Shown here piece by piece: positions 10,107 to 23,967 of a DNA stretch of 64,000 nucleotides. Source of the DNA: Lasiodiplodia sp. COLG20 (lineage: Eukaryota; Ascomycota; Dothideomycetes; Botryosphaeriales; Botryosphaeriaceae); the NCBI GenBank assembly GCA_009801085.1, contig VNWV01000002.1, positions 1,426,001-1,490,000 of the forward strand, read 5' to 3'. Within the stretch, counting starts at the first letter, position 1. Every line of letters begins with the position of its first letter. Made by a program: the position numbers and the translations under genes. A model generated the notes under the pieces. The model was not told where the DNA came from and made no database searches. It saw nothing but the letters and a program-made list of their open reading frames with translations.

Positions 10107-12033
10107 ACCGCTGGTTTCTATTGACTAGCGTACATGCTCCATGTATCTAGTCATTTGGCATGGGATTTGGGGAAAGCGGAGCTGGATTCAATCTGCCGTG
10201 GTTGGTTTTCTGTGCAAGTTCAGTCATGTCTGTTCTGTTTCCTTTTTTTGCCCCTGTAGCTTCATATGCTTTGGTCCCGGCAACAGGTTCTTGTGCTATC
10301 AGAATACTGCTCAATGTGATGGCATATATAGATATTCTAAGTATGTGAGCCATGAAAGGTATATTCTCTTAGACAAATGAAAGAGCAAGAGAACATTCTT
10401 TAGTAAGAGAACGCAGAAGCTAAGGAAGCTACTAAAAACAGTAACAAGGTGACGAACCTAGAGTCTAGTATGCGGCGTTGTACTATGTCCTCTCTATGCT
10501 TGATTTCCTTTAATATCTTTCATGATGATTTGTTGTGAGTGATGCACCTTTAGCAGGCGACCCCGTCGCCCCGTCACAGACTTCCTTGATTTCAACCTTA
10601 TCGGGCTATCGCAACTCCACTACCGTGGCGAACAAATGCCAGTACTACGGTGACTCTACTCTGGCTCGTGGTACTTTCTCTTCTACATTCAAGCGAACTA
10701 TATTAGTAGGCTTGCGCTCCTCTGAAAGGAGAATAGTGCCATAATTGATCGACCCGCCATCCGAGCGCAACAGCCCCTCCAGGTCAACAGGCTCAATCAT
10801 CCAGCACATTGAGCTAGAGGAACTAAGAGGATATTTTTAAAGCTCTTCCTGTACATTCAGCTATTGCAAACGACACGTCGAAGCGGCGAACGGAAAGGCG
10901 ACCACAGGGACGCGCTACACGACGATGACTTCGACACCTCACCTCTCTCACCACCAGCGAGGAAACCGAAAAAAAATCCTGCGGGTGACCGGACGCAGTA
11001 TCCGACCCCGCAATACATAAACCGCGAAAGCAAGCGCTCCAATTACAGATGGTTAGTGTAGGGAGCATGCTACGGCACTATGCCTTGCCACCAGGACCTT
11101 AAGGTGTAAAACCCGAAGTGTTTGTGATCTGTTGGGTTACCCGTTTAGGTGAACGTCCTTAAGCGGATCATGGGTTCGATTCTAGCTTGGTGTCATGCTG
11201 AGTTGGGGTTTAGCTTACGGTTCGTGGAATACGTGACGATCCTTACGGTTGCTTTTTTGCTTTTTGTCTCTCCACGCTCTATTATTGCCTGTCCTCATGC
11301 GCGTGCATTGTCATCATCTCTTAAGTGTTGTTGTCCATTTCTTAGCTCCTTTCTGTTATAAAGTCCTCACTTCCACCGGCTCACCTTGAAGTGCCTGAAC
11401 GCCAGCGGCTGTCATATAGCGCGGAGGACGCGCGGTATAAACACAGGATTACTCAGACAAATGAAGTGAAAAGACACATCGGAATCCTCTATAGAGCACC
11501 CAGCAGATATCGGGGAACGGGATGTAAAGACATGATCCTGACTTTTCTTTTCTTTATGCTTTGATGAACCAACCCCACGCGCCATTCGTAAAAATACTTA
11601 CAACATAACCAAAGGTGACATCTCACTTTTTCTCTACCACCGCATCGGCGGAGCAGCCCCCCTCTCCCTCCTCCAACGCTCCTTTCCAGCAACACCCGCT
11701 GCTTCCCGCGGCCCAACACAAACGTCCTCGCCTTCATCTTCGTCATCATCAAAAGAGGGCATGGAGCACGTGCCACCTAAATGCACCCAACTACCGGCGT
11801 GCTGCTCCAACTTCACCTTTTCCTTTCCCTTCTTCTTCTTCTCCTTCTTGCCAATAGGCTGCTGCTGAGGTGGCGTTGGCTGCTCCTCCTCCTCCGTTCC
11901 GACTCCCGCCAAATGTACATCCAACGTCCAACCGCGCTTCACGTTCTTCTTCACCTTGTCCTTCCACCGCGTCATCTTTTCTCCTTCCTGCTCGACGGCA
12001 ACGCGACCTTCTTCATGCTTCTTCCGCGTGCGT
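10107..12033. other. Intergenic, with a possible exon remnant
   Basis: No complete gene recognised. A 65-codon open stretch at 10864-11061 (plus) has ordinary coding composition (DDDFDTSPLSPPARKPKK) and is flanked by an acceptor-like ACATTCAG at 10854-10861 and a donor-like GTTAGT near 11051, but no partners were found. The right end is the 3' flank of the BEACH gene. Confidence 0.45.
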
Positions 12034-15000
12034 CTACGCTCCACCATGTCGCTGTACGCAGTCCCACTCGAACTGTATTTACTCTGGTTAACAATGTCAA
12101 GGGCTCTCACAACCATAGGAACAAGAGGAGACACTTACAACTTTCCCGTCATCATCACCCGTATACACCGTCTGCGCCATGGGCAAGATGCACGTCACAG
12201 CACCCGGATAGTTCCCGCCATCCTCCCTCGCCGGATCGACGTGGTTGAGGCGCTTGACGACCTCGAGGATCCACTCGCCGGTGCCGGGCTCGAGCGTCTT
12301 CTGCCAGACGTTGACGACGCCGCGGCGGTGCCCCGTGAGGACGAGCTCGCGCTCGAGCCACTCGTTGCCCACGCCCTCGTAGAAGGCGCACGAGTACACG
12401 ACGTCGTCGGCGTCGATCGAGTCGCACACGTCCTGGTCCAGCAGCAGCCGCCCGTTGAGCGTGTACAGCAGCAGTCGCGACCCCGTGCACAGCATCACGT
12501 GCCCGTTGACGTTATTGATACGCGCGCAGCTGACGGGTGCCGCCGCCGCGCCGCCGGGCTTGCTGATGCGCCGCACGAACTCCAGCCGGTTGAGGTCCCA
12601 CAGGAACACTTCGCCGCTCGGGTCGGCCGAGAGGAAGGTGCTGAAGGCGCGCGAGGTGGCGAGCACCGTGACGGGCGCGCGGTGGCCGAAGAAGCAGACC
12701 TTCGGCACGAGGTCGACCGTCTTGGAGTGGATGACGACGTTCCACACGGCGACGGTGCAGTCCGTGCCTGCGGTGATGAGTGTCTTGCCGTCGACGAAAG
12801 TGGCACATGATATCTGGCCTTGGTGCAGGTGCTCCCATAGGCCGATCAGCTTTTTGCTGTCGGTGGCGTAGAAGCGTACGCTGCCATCGGCGAAGCCCCA
12901 TTCCATATAACGGTCGTAGCTCGGAGGGATGTTGATCCGGAATGCTGCAGAGCAAAGGATGCGCTCCTGCTTCGGGTGGTACGTCAAGCTTGCCACGGAC
13001 TCGTGCGCGTCAAGAAGCGTGAATGGAAGGCGCGTTAGGGAGTCGGCCGCGCCGTCGAGCCGCTTGGGCTTCTGCGGATCGCCTCGCGGAGGGTGAGGCT
13101 TCTGGAAGACTTGGTGAGGAGTTTGGCCGAAGTTGTGGATGATACCAATGGTTGCAAGACGCTCCACGGGATCATCGATGTTATCCAGATCCTTAGCACC
13201 ATGGTAAGAGAGGTAGTGGAACACATTCGTAGCGTCGACTGCAGCGTCGCCCTGCTGCTTGTACCCGAAGACCAGGTCGATCCACTTGTGGAGATTCTTC
13301 GTAACGTAAGGGCTCTCCAGAGCCTCTCTGTGCTTGGCGATGAAGATCTCAGGGTCTCCCTTTGCCCATGGCGGGAGAGCAACGTCGTTGATCTTCTCAC
13401 CAGTCACCTGCTTCGTGCCGAAGTTGTAGCCGTTCATGTTGCTGAGGAACTCTGGCAGGTAGAAGAACTCTGGGATAAGCTCACGAACATCCGTCATGTT
13501 ATCCCTCGACGCGGATTTCCACGCCTTCTCGATGGAATCAAACAAACGGTCTGCGTGATCGAAGCTACCACCCTGGAGGAGGAGATAGGACTGTACGAAC
13601 GGTTGAAGACGGATGAGATAGGACGTAACGATCATTGCTGACGAGTAGTGCGTGCCATAATGGAACACGGGGTTCGTCCCATCACTCATCTCGGCAAAGG
13701 TCTGATAACGCTCCTTGAACTCGGCCTCTCTCTGCTTCGTCTGGGCTCCCATAGGCTTTGACAAATCGCGGAATGTCTTCGGATTAGTCAGGTCCAACTC
13801 CTCGCTGGTGTAATCGGCCAGAATCCATGGGAACACAGGGTATTGGGTCAGATCGTTGAAGGTCCTTCCAGCCATGGTGTTTACGAGCATGAGATAGTGG
13901 AAGTTGGAGATTTCACCCTTCAACCACTTCTTCGTAGCAGGGTTCTGAGCCATTGGGTTCAGGGCGTTGACCCACTTAGAAGCCATGGAAGGCGGCGCTT
14001 CTTCCGGCGTGCGCAGAGACTCCAATCGCCAGGCATCTTCAGACTGTAGCGCAGATGGGCTTGTTACTTGAGGAGCTCTGGAGAGCAACCTGGCGTGGAG
14101 GTCGTCTCGGATCTTGGGTGCGATGGCCGTCAGAAGGTAACTCCGTCCGTCAGTGAAGAAAATCTCGATAGCAACGTCGCGGAACAAGAAGCGCCTCTTC
14201 GAGATACTGATTACCTCCGGCCACTTCCAGTTACGTGTGGATTGCTCGCCGTCAACCATCTGTGGCCTCCTCTCTGTTGCCTTCTTTCCAGAGATCATTT
14301 GAACGTAACTGTCGCGCTCCTCTGGCGGCGCCTGCCATACGCGAATGATTTCTCCGTCAGACCGCTGGAAGAAGTTGTCCAATAGGTACAGCGAGTCTTT
14401 GCCGAGGATCAGCAATCCCTCGCAGGCCTCCAAACCAACGATACGGGACACGTTGAATACGTGCTGAACCTGATCTCCTGATTGAAGCGTGCGCATGACT
14501 TTGCGGTTCTTGTCCTCGAAGCCATCTTCGCCCTCGTTCGGATCTGCAACAAACTCAAAGTCGTCTTCGGCATTGGACTGGACGGAAGATTGGCTGACCG
14601 ACCGATCTCTACCGTTTTGGCCGCTGGGGTGGGCGCTGTTTGGTGTGGCATTGGCAGCATCGGGAGTTGCGATCTGGGGAATGTTGGTCACAAGGCTGAG
14701 TTTTGTCTTGTGGACACCTTCTGAATCCCGCCTCTTTGGTTGATATTCATCATTTCGAGCCGTGGTCTTATCCGGGAGGATTCGAAGTCTCATTCTATTT
14801 CGGCCTTCTGTTTCATCAAGCTGCCACTTTGAAACCTCTTCGGACTCGAGCAAGGCACACGGTTCGCGCAGCGAGCGATCGAGTTTTCCTAATGCAGATG
14901 CCAGGAAGGCGAGATTGTCCTGCTGATCTTGCTGTGCTCTTTGATGCTTCAATCGCTCGGCAGCAAAGATGTTGGCACGCCAGTGTGTTGTCGAAACTTC

Positions 15001-18000
15001 ATGGCGATGCCAAGTGTTGTCTGCTGCTTCTTCTTCGGCCTGCCACTGCTTTAAGCGCTCACGCCGCTTGCTGACCCTTGTCTTTGCACTCTCTTCCGTC
15101 TTGCGGTTCTCTTCCGTGACAAACTCTTCCCAAGACTTTGACATTGCGCCAAAGAACAAGTTATCCAACTCGCTGCGACGTTCGTCGACCCAGGCAAGAA
15201 AAGCGTCATTGTCGAGCTCTGTCAACTTCATGAACTCGGTGAAGAGTTTGCGATCGTTGCTCGAAGTTGTCTGATTCAGCATTTGTGACGTTTCGTCAGG
15301 CTTTTGCACGAGCATAAGCCTCCAGAAATCCGCTGCTGCCGCCCTAACGCGAGGGTCTCCGGAGACAAACTTCGTGTAAAGCAGGTAGCACAGCAGCCTG
15401 AGGTAGTTCCCTTCCAGGTTATCCGGGTGCAAGATGATTGTTTGCCAATAAGTCATCTTGTGCAGGAATGCAATGGCTTCGGTCTCGTTGTCGGGTTCAT
15501 CCAGCTCGGAGAGGCGGAGCAAGGCGACACGGAAGAAGACAGTACGAACAGTCGAGATTGCTTGCGTGCAGAGACGTACTGCCTTTATCTGGGCCACGTC
15601 GGGGCGGTGCAAGTAGTCCAGTACAGTTCCGATAAAATCGAGCAACGCTTCAGCCCCATTCAAGAACCAGCCCTCAAAGACGGCTTCGGCTATGTGGAGT
15701 GTATAACGAGCAAGATTCGTAAGGACTCTTGGCTCAGAGAGTAGATCTTGGCGGAGCTGTAGCTCATTGGTGATCATCTGCATGGTGTGAAGGAGCACGT
15801 AGGATTCGAAGTATGCCTGATGTTCCTGAAAGCCAGGTGGGACTTTTAGGAAGAGTCCAAATCCAGTAAAGTCCTTTTTATGCAGCAGCTGATCCAGGAA
15901 AACGCCAATGACAAGCTCAAGCAGGGATTGCACGACAGCATTGCCAACCTTCAGGTCTATAGAACTCGACCTTGACCTCTTTGGCGAGAGAACGGTATGA
16001 AGCCGTGCTGAAGTAGCGGGATATTTCGCTTTGTCGGAACTAATCAAAATGAAGGAATTTCCTCGTCTGAGCGGTGTAGCCTTCGAAGCAGAGGGACTGC
16101 GGGGTGCCTCAATCGGAGTAGTGCGAACGATTGAAGGTTGAGAATCGCCCGGCCCTGTTTGGGGGTTTATAAGAACATCCTGGCCTTCAAACGTCAGGGC
16201 AGACCCGCGGGAGTGCAGCTCTGTTTCAGCAGATACGCTGTCGGAGGTGACAATGACTGGGTAGAGGACAAAAAGAAGATCCTGAATGTAGTTCGAAGCA
16301 ATAGCGTATTCGCGGAAGTGCGGGGACTTCATGTGAACATCTGCTAAGAACTGAATGATCGTATGCAGAAGTGCTGCATCGTCTACAAGCTTCTGCCTCG
16401 AAGATGGTTGTGGTGTTTCAGCTGTGCGATGTCAGTGGGAGTACTCAGTATACGAGAAACTTTACTCACCTCTTGATGAAATCTCGCTTTCCAATGACAT
16501 GGAGCGCTTTCTGCCGGGCCCTTTGGGGAGTTCTACAGACGGTGTGCTCGGGCTGCCGCCATTCTCGCCCTGACTTGTGGCTGGTCTGTCGAGCGCTTCC
16601 TGTTGTTTCACAACGACTCGGATACCCGTCTCGAGCATTGCCGTCATTGCCGGGAAAATGTCCGGATAAGCTATGTTGATTTGACCATTCGCCGACGAGA
16701 ACGCATCCATCAGGTTGAAGAGATCGAAATCTCTTTCAAAATTGATCCTTCCAACATCTGCACCGAAGAGAATGGCAAAGCAAATGGTCCAGATTGGTGG
16801 TGTGTTCCACCAAGCCTTGAGGCGGTGCTTTAGGTTGGTGAAGCCTCCGTCCCTTGTGAATTTCTTGACAAAGTGCGGGCCTTGAATTACCAGGAGCCGG
16901 GCAAGTATTTGCATGGTTGGAACGATTACCCGGGCATCATTCTCGGCAAGAAGATAAACCAGCCACTGACCCAAATCAGCCATCTCGTCCGATAAATCGG
17001 AGCAAATGCCTACCTTGTTGGTCACAGTCTTTGCAAAGCGCCGGATCTCCGTGGCACTTGCATCGTCACAGAGAAACGCGGCGTATGCTTCCAGGATCTT
17101 GACGCCCAACTCCTTCTTTGGCATCACCTCCGATTCGGTCTGAAGGTTTGGTGTCATGGGCCGTGTGGAAGGGCTGGAGTTGGATAATAGTGGCTGTGTC
17201 GGTGCGCGCTTAATCTGCCTTGCACTACTGGCGGAGCGGAACGGACGATTGACAAGTGTTCTGTTTTCCTGCAGAGCAAATGTGATAAAGAGTGCAAGTG
17301 ACCTGAGGATATCCGAGGAGACGCTGCATTTCAAGAGAGCCTTGAATGCATTGAGGAAATGGGGGAAAACTTCGCCAGTAAAGTTTTCTCCCTTGAGCGC
17401 GTCAAGAAGCCTTTTTATGATGCCTGTGTATATGTCAGAACTGCCAATATTATGCACATTCCCGGGTAGATAGACTTACGCATGCGAGTGAGACGCTTCG
17501 CATTAAAGACATGATATTTACTGTCCTTTGCAAAGCATTCAAACTGCCTGTAGTACAGCTTTTGTGTATCGGCGGAGCATTTCCGCCAGAGGTCAAAATC
17601 GATCAAAAGAGCTCTGTAAGCTAGAGGATTGATGATCTTGGACTCCTGAGGCCTATGTTCCTCAAATCCAACAAATCTAAGAATGAGCTGCAATAATTCG
17701 TAAGACAATGATTCGTGGTCTGGGTCGTCAATCTGCCCTGTCGTTGCTCGGCCAAAGACCGATCCGAGACCGAGCTTATCCCGGAGCAGAGCAGCCAAAA
17801 CGGCAAAGCCGTGTTCCCTCTCCATGGCCTCGCTATTTCTCCAGTTGTCGTGAACGGATTCGAACATAATCTGGACGGCAGTCATCAAAGCATTCCGTGT
17901 CGTAGCTAACTCGACCAGCTTCAGTCCAATAGCCGTTGTGCCTCCAACCCTCCAGCTTGCATCGTCCAGTGACTGAGGTACGACAACGACAGGTTCGCCG

Positions 18001-20108
18001 GCAAGAATAGCGACGCCATTCACCTGGCAAAGAGCATCGTTGATCGAGGGCACCGCAGCGTTGATGGCAATGCGATGGCCCGCGCTTCGTGTGTAGTAGC
18101 GAAGGTTCTTTGCTGCTGCCTTTGACAACGATTTGACCAGCTGGGTCTCATCGATGTGGTTCCTGTCGTCGTCGTCCATGACGGCCGTTGGAGAGATGCT
18201 CAGGAGGATCCGGCTTTCGGGGAGGATTGCGCCAGCCTTGTGGCGCATAGCGGAAAGAATTTCGGAGCGTTCTTCCTTAGCTGGATGGAGCAGCTCATTG
18301 TAAAGGTTTAGATCCGCCGACGCATGATATGTGAGAAAAGACCCGAGGCAATCCTGGAAGTTGCCATGGTATCTTGGCCCAAGCTTGTGGTATACAGCAA
18401 CCAGTTCGTCAGATAACGCCTCTTGAAATAAGTGGAAGGACGCAATAGAGAGCTTCGTTGAGACGACATTTCTACCCAAGCGTGGAGAAATAGTATGCGG
18501 AGTGCCGAGAAAAGCTTCTATCGGCGAGTATGTGCGTTGATTTGAACCAAATGCAGTGAAGCTCTCGGTACTGCTGCTATAGCTCGGTGGGTTAGAAGGA
18601 AAGTTGCACTTCACTTGTTCAGCGAATTCCCCGTTGATGAATAAGTTCGCACGACTCAACCCGGCTACTTTTGGTCTGCGATGTACTATGGCAATGTGAT
18701 ACCAGACACCCTCTTCAAAGACGGCGGACTTGAACCTGACGCTGGGTCTGGAAGAGGTCGTTGATGTTTGCAGGATCAGATAATGAGATCCCTTTTCCAG
18801 ATATACCAGAACGAAACAAGTCTGCGTGGAATCGTAGGCCCCGAAAATTGTGGTATGGAAGTTGTCGTCGTACTTGTCTACTCGAAGCCAAGCAGTAATC
18901 GTGTACCCGCCGTTTGAAGAGGTCGGAGGAAATGTTCTACCGAGGTCCCGAAGCTCGATCGAGGTGTAGCCATGCAACGACATGTCCAGCTGGATGAAAG
19001 GAGCTTGCCTTGACGACTTGATGGCCGACAAAAGGAATTCGGCAGCTTCCTCTGACTTGGCGGCGAGTTGGTATAGATACCTGGCATCATCCAAATCATT
19101 GATACCGTACGAAATGAGATCTTCAGTCAGCCTGGAAAGAAGGAAGTGCTCCGACGAGTCCTTCTCCGCCTCGAACATCAACGGCAACAGTGTTTTCAGT
19201 ACGCCGGTTCCATGGGCTGCCAGCTTGTTATGCGCAGACATGGCAATGATTCTCTCCAAGACCAGAAGAACCGAAGTAGACAATCGTGGCGATCTTGACC
19301 CGACTGTCTTCTCCTGAAAGAGCATCAACCACGTATTGATGATCACTGGTAGTATCTCTGGATTTTGAAGGACTTCATTCCCACTGAAGAAGCCAGCCAG
19401 ATGCTTTTCAAGCATGCCAATTGTAGGGTCCCGGGAGTGTTCAGCCGACTTGTCAGCATTTCTAGCCCCCACAACGGCCGCTTCAGTGGCATCTGGCTGG
19501 TGTTCTCCATTCGTGGCATCAGGCTGGAGGCTCCTAATGTCACGGAAGATCCGTGCCATGTTCTCCTCAGCCAGTGCAAATGCCACGAGACAGCCAAAAA
19601 GCTGCTCCTGCCCTGCATCGTCAAACGAACCAGTATCCTGAAAGCCGCCGCCAACGCCAGTGCTAATGAGGGCTTGTTCCAACGCTCTCCAACCACCATC
19701 CTCCACTTTCTTCCGGAAGAACCTGCGGTTGCCGGGGTGATCGTTCAGGGCTTCGGAGAGCACGGCCAGCACGGCCTTGAGGAGCTCGAAGAACTCGGTG
19801 TGGTCATCTTTGGAAAGGGTCGAGGGGTTGTAGAAGCCGGAGACGGATCGGAGCGTGTCAATCAAGGCGGTGAGGCCCTTGGCCTGGCGAAAGGCGTCTT
19901 TGAGCTGGCGGGAGTCGGGCGAGTCTATCAATAGCTGGCGTATCCGTCGTAGGCAATCGCATTGAGTCTGGATGGTGTCGGCGGTGGACGAGGTGGAGCT
20001 CTGCGGGAGAGCAGCGATAAGGTTATCAACGAGGGAAAAGAGCTCCTTCAGGGTCGGGCTGTTCGTGCGGGAGGCGGCCGCAGACGAGCGGCGAGTATGG
20101 TCGTCCAT
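12034..20108 (-). CDS. BEACH-domain WD40 protein (Bph1/neurobeachin/LYST-like), 2634 aa
   Basis: Giant scaffold protein of the BEACH family, which acts in vesicle and vacuole membrane traffic; the yeast member is Bph1. Four exons on the minus strand: 20108-17480, 17423-16470, 16421-12139 and 12072-12034; introns 56, 48 and 66 nt. Every join preserves the frame. Domains in order: N-terminal helical region, a concanavalin-A-like domain around residues 383-543 (SIELRDLGRTFP, TITAWLRVD, VWYHIAIVH), an armadillo-like middle, PH-BEACH near 1838-1985 (EACEGLLILGKDSLYLLDN), BEACH near 2020-2305 (YPVFPWILADYTSEELDL, PEFFYLPEFLSN, WIDLVFGYKQQG), then WD40 repeats to the end. The last exon adds FEWDC and eight more residues, matching the usual C-terminus of the family. 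The start at 20108 is the first ATG of the long open frame. Large antisense open frames over this gene are shadows. Confidence 0.95.
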
Positions 20109-21092
20109 GATGGTACCTCCGGCTCAGCGCGGTCTAGGGTCCGAAGCAAAGACGGGAGTGGTACTCGGCTGGCATCTCACCCCGGCAGGGCGATCGCCGT
20201 CGGATGTGTCAAGTCGGGGAAAATGTCGCAGAGCTCGCTCGTCATCTGAAGGCGCAGACAGGCATGCGAGGCAGCTTGAGGCTGCGCGGGTTCGGTGGCG
20301 GGGGTGCGAGTAGCGATGTTGCGGGTGATACAGCACCGGAGTGGGCGAGGCGGGGCGAAGCGGCGTTGGTGGACTCGGCGGCCTGAGCAGCTGCGGCTCG
20401 GGCGGAGGCAAAGCAGCAGCAGAACACCCTCAGTAGTCGCCGTCAGCCCGCCGGTACGCGGTGGGGGTCAGGTGTGGGTTTCACGCGGGTGTCCTCAAAA
20501 TCGAAGGTAGCTGGGGAGCTCCGCGCGGCATTGCCCAGCACAGCAAGCACAGCCTGAGACAGCTCGACCAGCACCGAGCCACACCCTAGCGAGCCATGAC
20601 GCTGCATCTCCGCCTCAGGGACACTCGGCGCGTAGCAGCCCCCGGCGCGAGGCCACGGGCGCACGGCAGCCGCGGACGCGTTAATCCGCTCACGCAGCGC
20701 CGTCTCTACAGTACGCGGTGCGGGCTCGTAGCGCACGCCAGTGCAAGCTCGCAGCTAACGCGGTTGGGAGGTCCCTGTCGCCGTCTCGAACTGCGCGCAT
20801 TGCTCGCCGCACCAGCAGTGTACCTGGATTGGAGCCTTGACTCCGGCCGGATGCGCGTGACTGGTGCAGCGCGCTATGGTCCGCATTTGGCTTAGACTCT
20901 GGGGACGGAGGCTGGCAGCAGCTCCTCTTCGTCATCCGCCTCACCCATTGATAAGAGCTCCAGCTCCAGCTCCCTCGGCTTCCACTTCCCATCCACCTCT
21001 CCCCATCCCTTCACTCCCTCCCTCTTCGCATTACATCGTCGTGTCTACTTTCGCTCTCTTTCCTTGACGAGATCCGGGCGACCTCAGCAATC
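20109..21092. other. Divergent promoter region, BEACH protein / vacuolar protease
   Basis: 984 bp between two divergent starts. GC-rich at the BEACH side, with CT-rich tracts from about 20930 that are typical of fungal core promoters just before the protease ATG. No gene seen. Confidence 0.6.
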
Positions 21093-22945
21093 ATGAAGGC
21101 TGCTATCGGCTTATCGCTGCTGCCCGTGCTGGCAGCAGCTTCCCCGGTCTTGAACACCGGCTCTATCCACAACGACGCTGCTCCCGTCATCTCCTCGGTC
21201 AACTCCAAGGAGGTCCCCAACTCGTACATCATCAAGTTCAAGAGCCACGTCAAGCACGATGATGCGACCGCTCATCACACCTGGGTCCAGGAGATCCACA
21301 GCTCGAGCGAGACCGAGCGGACCGAGCTGCGCAAGCGCTCGCAGTTCCCCATCGTCGACGAGGTGTTTGAGGGCCTCAAGCACACCTACAACGTCGCCGG
21401 CGGCTTCCTCGGCTACTCCGGCCACTTCGATGAGGATGTCATCGAGCAGATTCGGAGACACCCCGATGTAAGTCATCTGTAACATGCGCCCGTTCCGTCC
21501 GGTCTCGGACGCTCCTCATCGCACCACCATCCTCCCATATTCCCCACGCCCCTGGCATCTGCTAGCTGCACGGCAGCTATGCTGTCGCACTTCCCCTTTG
21601 ACACACGTGACTTGCTTTGTTACGTCTCATCACGCCATACTGACGAGCTTGGTGCCTAGGTCGAGTACGTCGAGAAGGACTCCGAGGTCCACACCATGAA
21701 GGATGACGACTACGAGGTCGAGAAGAACGCCCCCTGGGGTCTCGCTCGTATCTCTCACCGTGAGAGCCTGAGCTTCGGTACCTTCAGCAAATACTTGTAC
21801 ACTGCCGATGGTGGAGAGGGCGTCGATGTCTACGTTATCGACACCGGCACCAACACTGAGCACGTCGACTTCGAGGGTCGCGCTCACTGGGGCAAGACCA
21901 TTCCTCAGGGCGATGCCGATGAGGACGGAAACGGCCACGGCACCCACTGCTCTGGCACCGTCGCCGGCAAGAAGTACGGTGTTGCCAAGAAGGCCAACGT
22001 CTACGCCGTCAAGGTCCTCCGCTCCAACGGCTCCGGCACCATGTCCGACGTCGTCAAGGGTGTCGAGTACGCTGCTGAGCAGCACGCTTCCAACGTTGAA
22101 GCTGCCAAGTCCGGCAAGGGCAAGAAGGGCTTCAAGGGCTCTGCTGCCAACATGAGTCTTGGCGGTGGCAAGTCCACCACTCTCGACCTCGCTGTCAACG
22201 CTGCTGTCGATGCTGGTATCCACTTCGCTGTTGCTGCCGGTAACGACAACGCCGACTCCTGCAGGTACTCGCCTGCCGGTGCCGAGAAGGCCGTCACTGT
22301 CGGTGCCTCGACTCTCGCTGACGAGAGTGCCTACTTCTCCAACTACGGCAAGTGCAACGACATCTTCGCCCCCGGCCTCAACATTCTGTCCACCTGGATT
22401 GGCAGCAAGTACGCCACCAACAAGATCTCGGGTACCTCGATGGCCTCTCCCCACATTGCTGGTCTTCTTGCCTACTTCCTGTCGCTTCAGCCTGCCTCTG
22501 ACTCTGCCTACTCCGTTGCGGAGATCACCCCCGCCAAGCTCAAGAAGCAGCTCATCGCTGTCGCTACTGAGGATGCTCTGAGCGATGTTCCCAGCGATAC
22601 CACCAACGTAAGTCCCAATCATCCGCTATCAATCGAAATCCGGCTTGCTAACAAATTATGCAGCTCCTTGCCTGGAACGGTGGTGGCAAGTCCAACTACA
22701 GCGAGATCGTCGCCGACGGTGGCTACAAGCTTACCTCCAAGGTCATTGACATCTCCCTGCCCTCGATGGAGGATGTTGAGGAGGAGGTCGAGAGCGTCAG
22801 CCGCAAGTCCTCCGCTGGCTCCGAGAAGCTCGAGTCCAAGATCGAGAAGCTTGCTGAGAAGTTCGAGGACTTCGTCGCCGACGAGATGGAGGACTTCCTT
22901 GAGGAGTTCAAGCGCCACCGCGCTGCTAAGCACGAGTCCATGTAA
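21093..22945 (+). CDS. Vacuolar subtilisin-like serine protease (cerevisin type)
   Basis: S8A subtilase of the vacuolar cerevisin/proteinase B group, which includes the fungal allergens Pen ch 18 and Cla h 9. Exons 21093-21467, 21660-22607 and 22664-22945, 534 aa. Signal peptide MKAAIGLSLLPVLAAASPV, then an I9 propeptide (NSYIIKFKSHV to about residue 140), then the catalytic domain with Asp186 (YVIDTGT), His218 (GNGHGTH) and Ser385 (GTSMASPH), plus the oxyanion Asn in AAGNDNADSC. A charged C-terminal extension (EEEVESVSRKS, KIEKLAEKFEDF) follows, as in the vacuolar rather than the secreted alkaline proteases. It probably degrades protein in the vacuole during nutrient stress and autophagy. 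The 192-nt first intron is long for this window. Confidence 0.96.
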
Positions 22946-23930
22946 ATGGTGGACGTGCATTTCACTTGAGGATATCACATTATGAATTGGGCGGTGCCAG
23001 TGTGGCTCCCCAATAGACATATTTGGGAACGGGTTACGGAGCAGACATGTTTTTCATCTTGGGAGAGGTTACGGTAATTCGTTTATGGGTCATGGCATTC
23101 ATAGGCATAGATTGGGAAGTCCGGTCGCATATGCTTCGTAGGTTCGCAATGTAAGCTTGAAATTCGCACACACGATGGTTCCCAACATTTGGTGTCACTC
23201 GGAGGCGCGTCAAGGTGGCGAAGTCCGAAGTGTTGTTCTTGGCCAGATAAGCGCTGCCCCAACACCAATCAGCAACAACAATGCAGGCAAACTGTCGTGT
23301 GTCCTTTTGGAGGTGCATCCACGGGGAAAGCTGTCATGGGGCAACCCTGAAAGCTTGGGCCCGTATCTCCATGCAGATCACCGGTGTCCTCCAATCGGCA
23401 AAGAGCTGTCTGCCGCGTCCGCAGATCTTACCCAACAGAAGCCGCCGCCAGAACAGGTCATCTGGAGCATCGACCGTGCAAGGGACAGTCACGCAAAGCT
23501 CTCCGCTTACCACATAGCCTTCGAAGCCAAACCCCACTTCTGGATGGGTTTGGCGTGGACGCTGTGCTGTGCTAAGCGCTAATATGAACATGCAATCGAG
23601 CGGGCATGAGTGGAGTGGTTCTGCCCTTGTTGGACCATCCTGAGACACTGCAAAAGTCTCACTGACAAGATCAAAGTACGACACTGAAAACCGCTTCGCA
23701 CTAGCTCTAGGTACATGAGTTCCCGTTGCGCTAAGGCAATGTACCCTTTAGAGAATTCTCCGGAAGTACCTGCCAATTTTCTGCTGCAGCAGTATTCAAG
23801 ACCGGGGTCTACCTCGCAATACCACAGGTTTTGCCTCTGATTTGCAATGCATTTACTCATATTTTTCAACAAAACACTTACTAGGAGTTGCAGAGTCATT
23901 CGTGTCGCGCTGCACCTTTCTTGTGCCCAG

Positions 23931-23967
<37 letters not shown>

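Noticed and set aside
11160..11190. tRNA-like B-box GGGTTCGATTCT
   Set aside because: The supposed T-stem pairs at only three of five positions, and no matching acceptor stem or A-box was found at the right distance.
11950..12810. 284-codon plus-strand open frame
   Set aside because: Antisense shadow of the WD40 end of the BEACH gene, caused by high GC at third codon positions.
21630..22622. 330-codon minus-strand open frame rich in Gly, Val and Asp
   Set aside because: Exactly antisense to the catalytic domain of the subtilase, which has all active-site residues on the plus strand.
23933..23965. A33 run as the tail of a retroposed copy
   Set aside because: No retroelement coding or gene copy lies upstream and no target-site duplication is visible.
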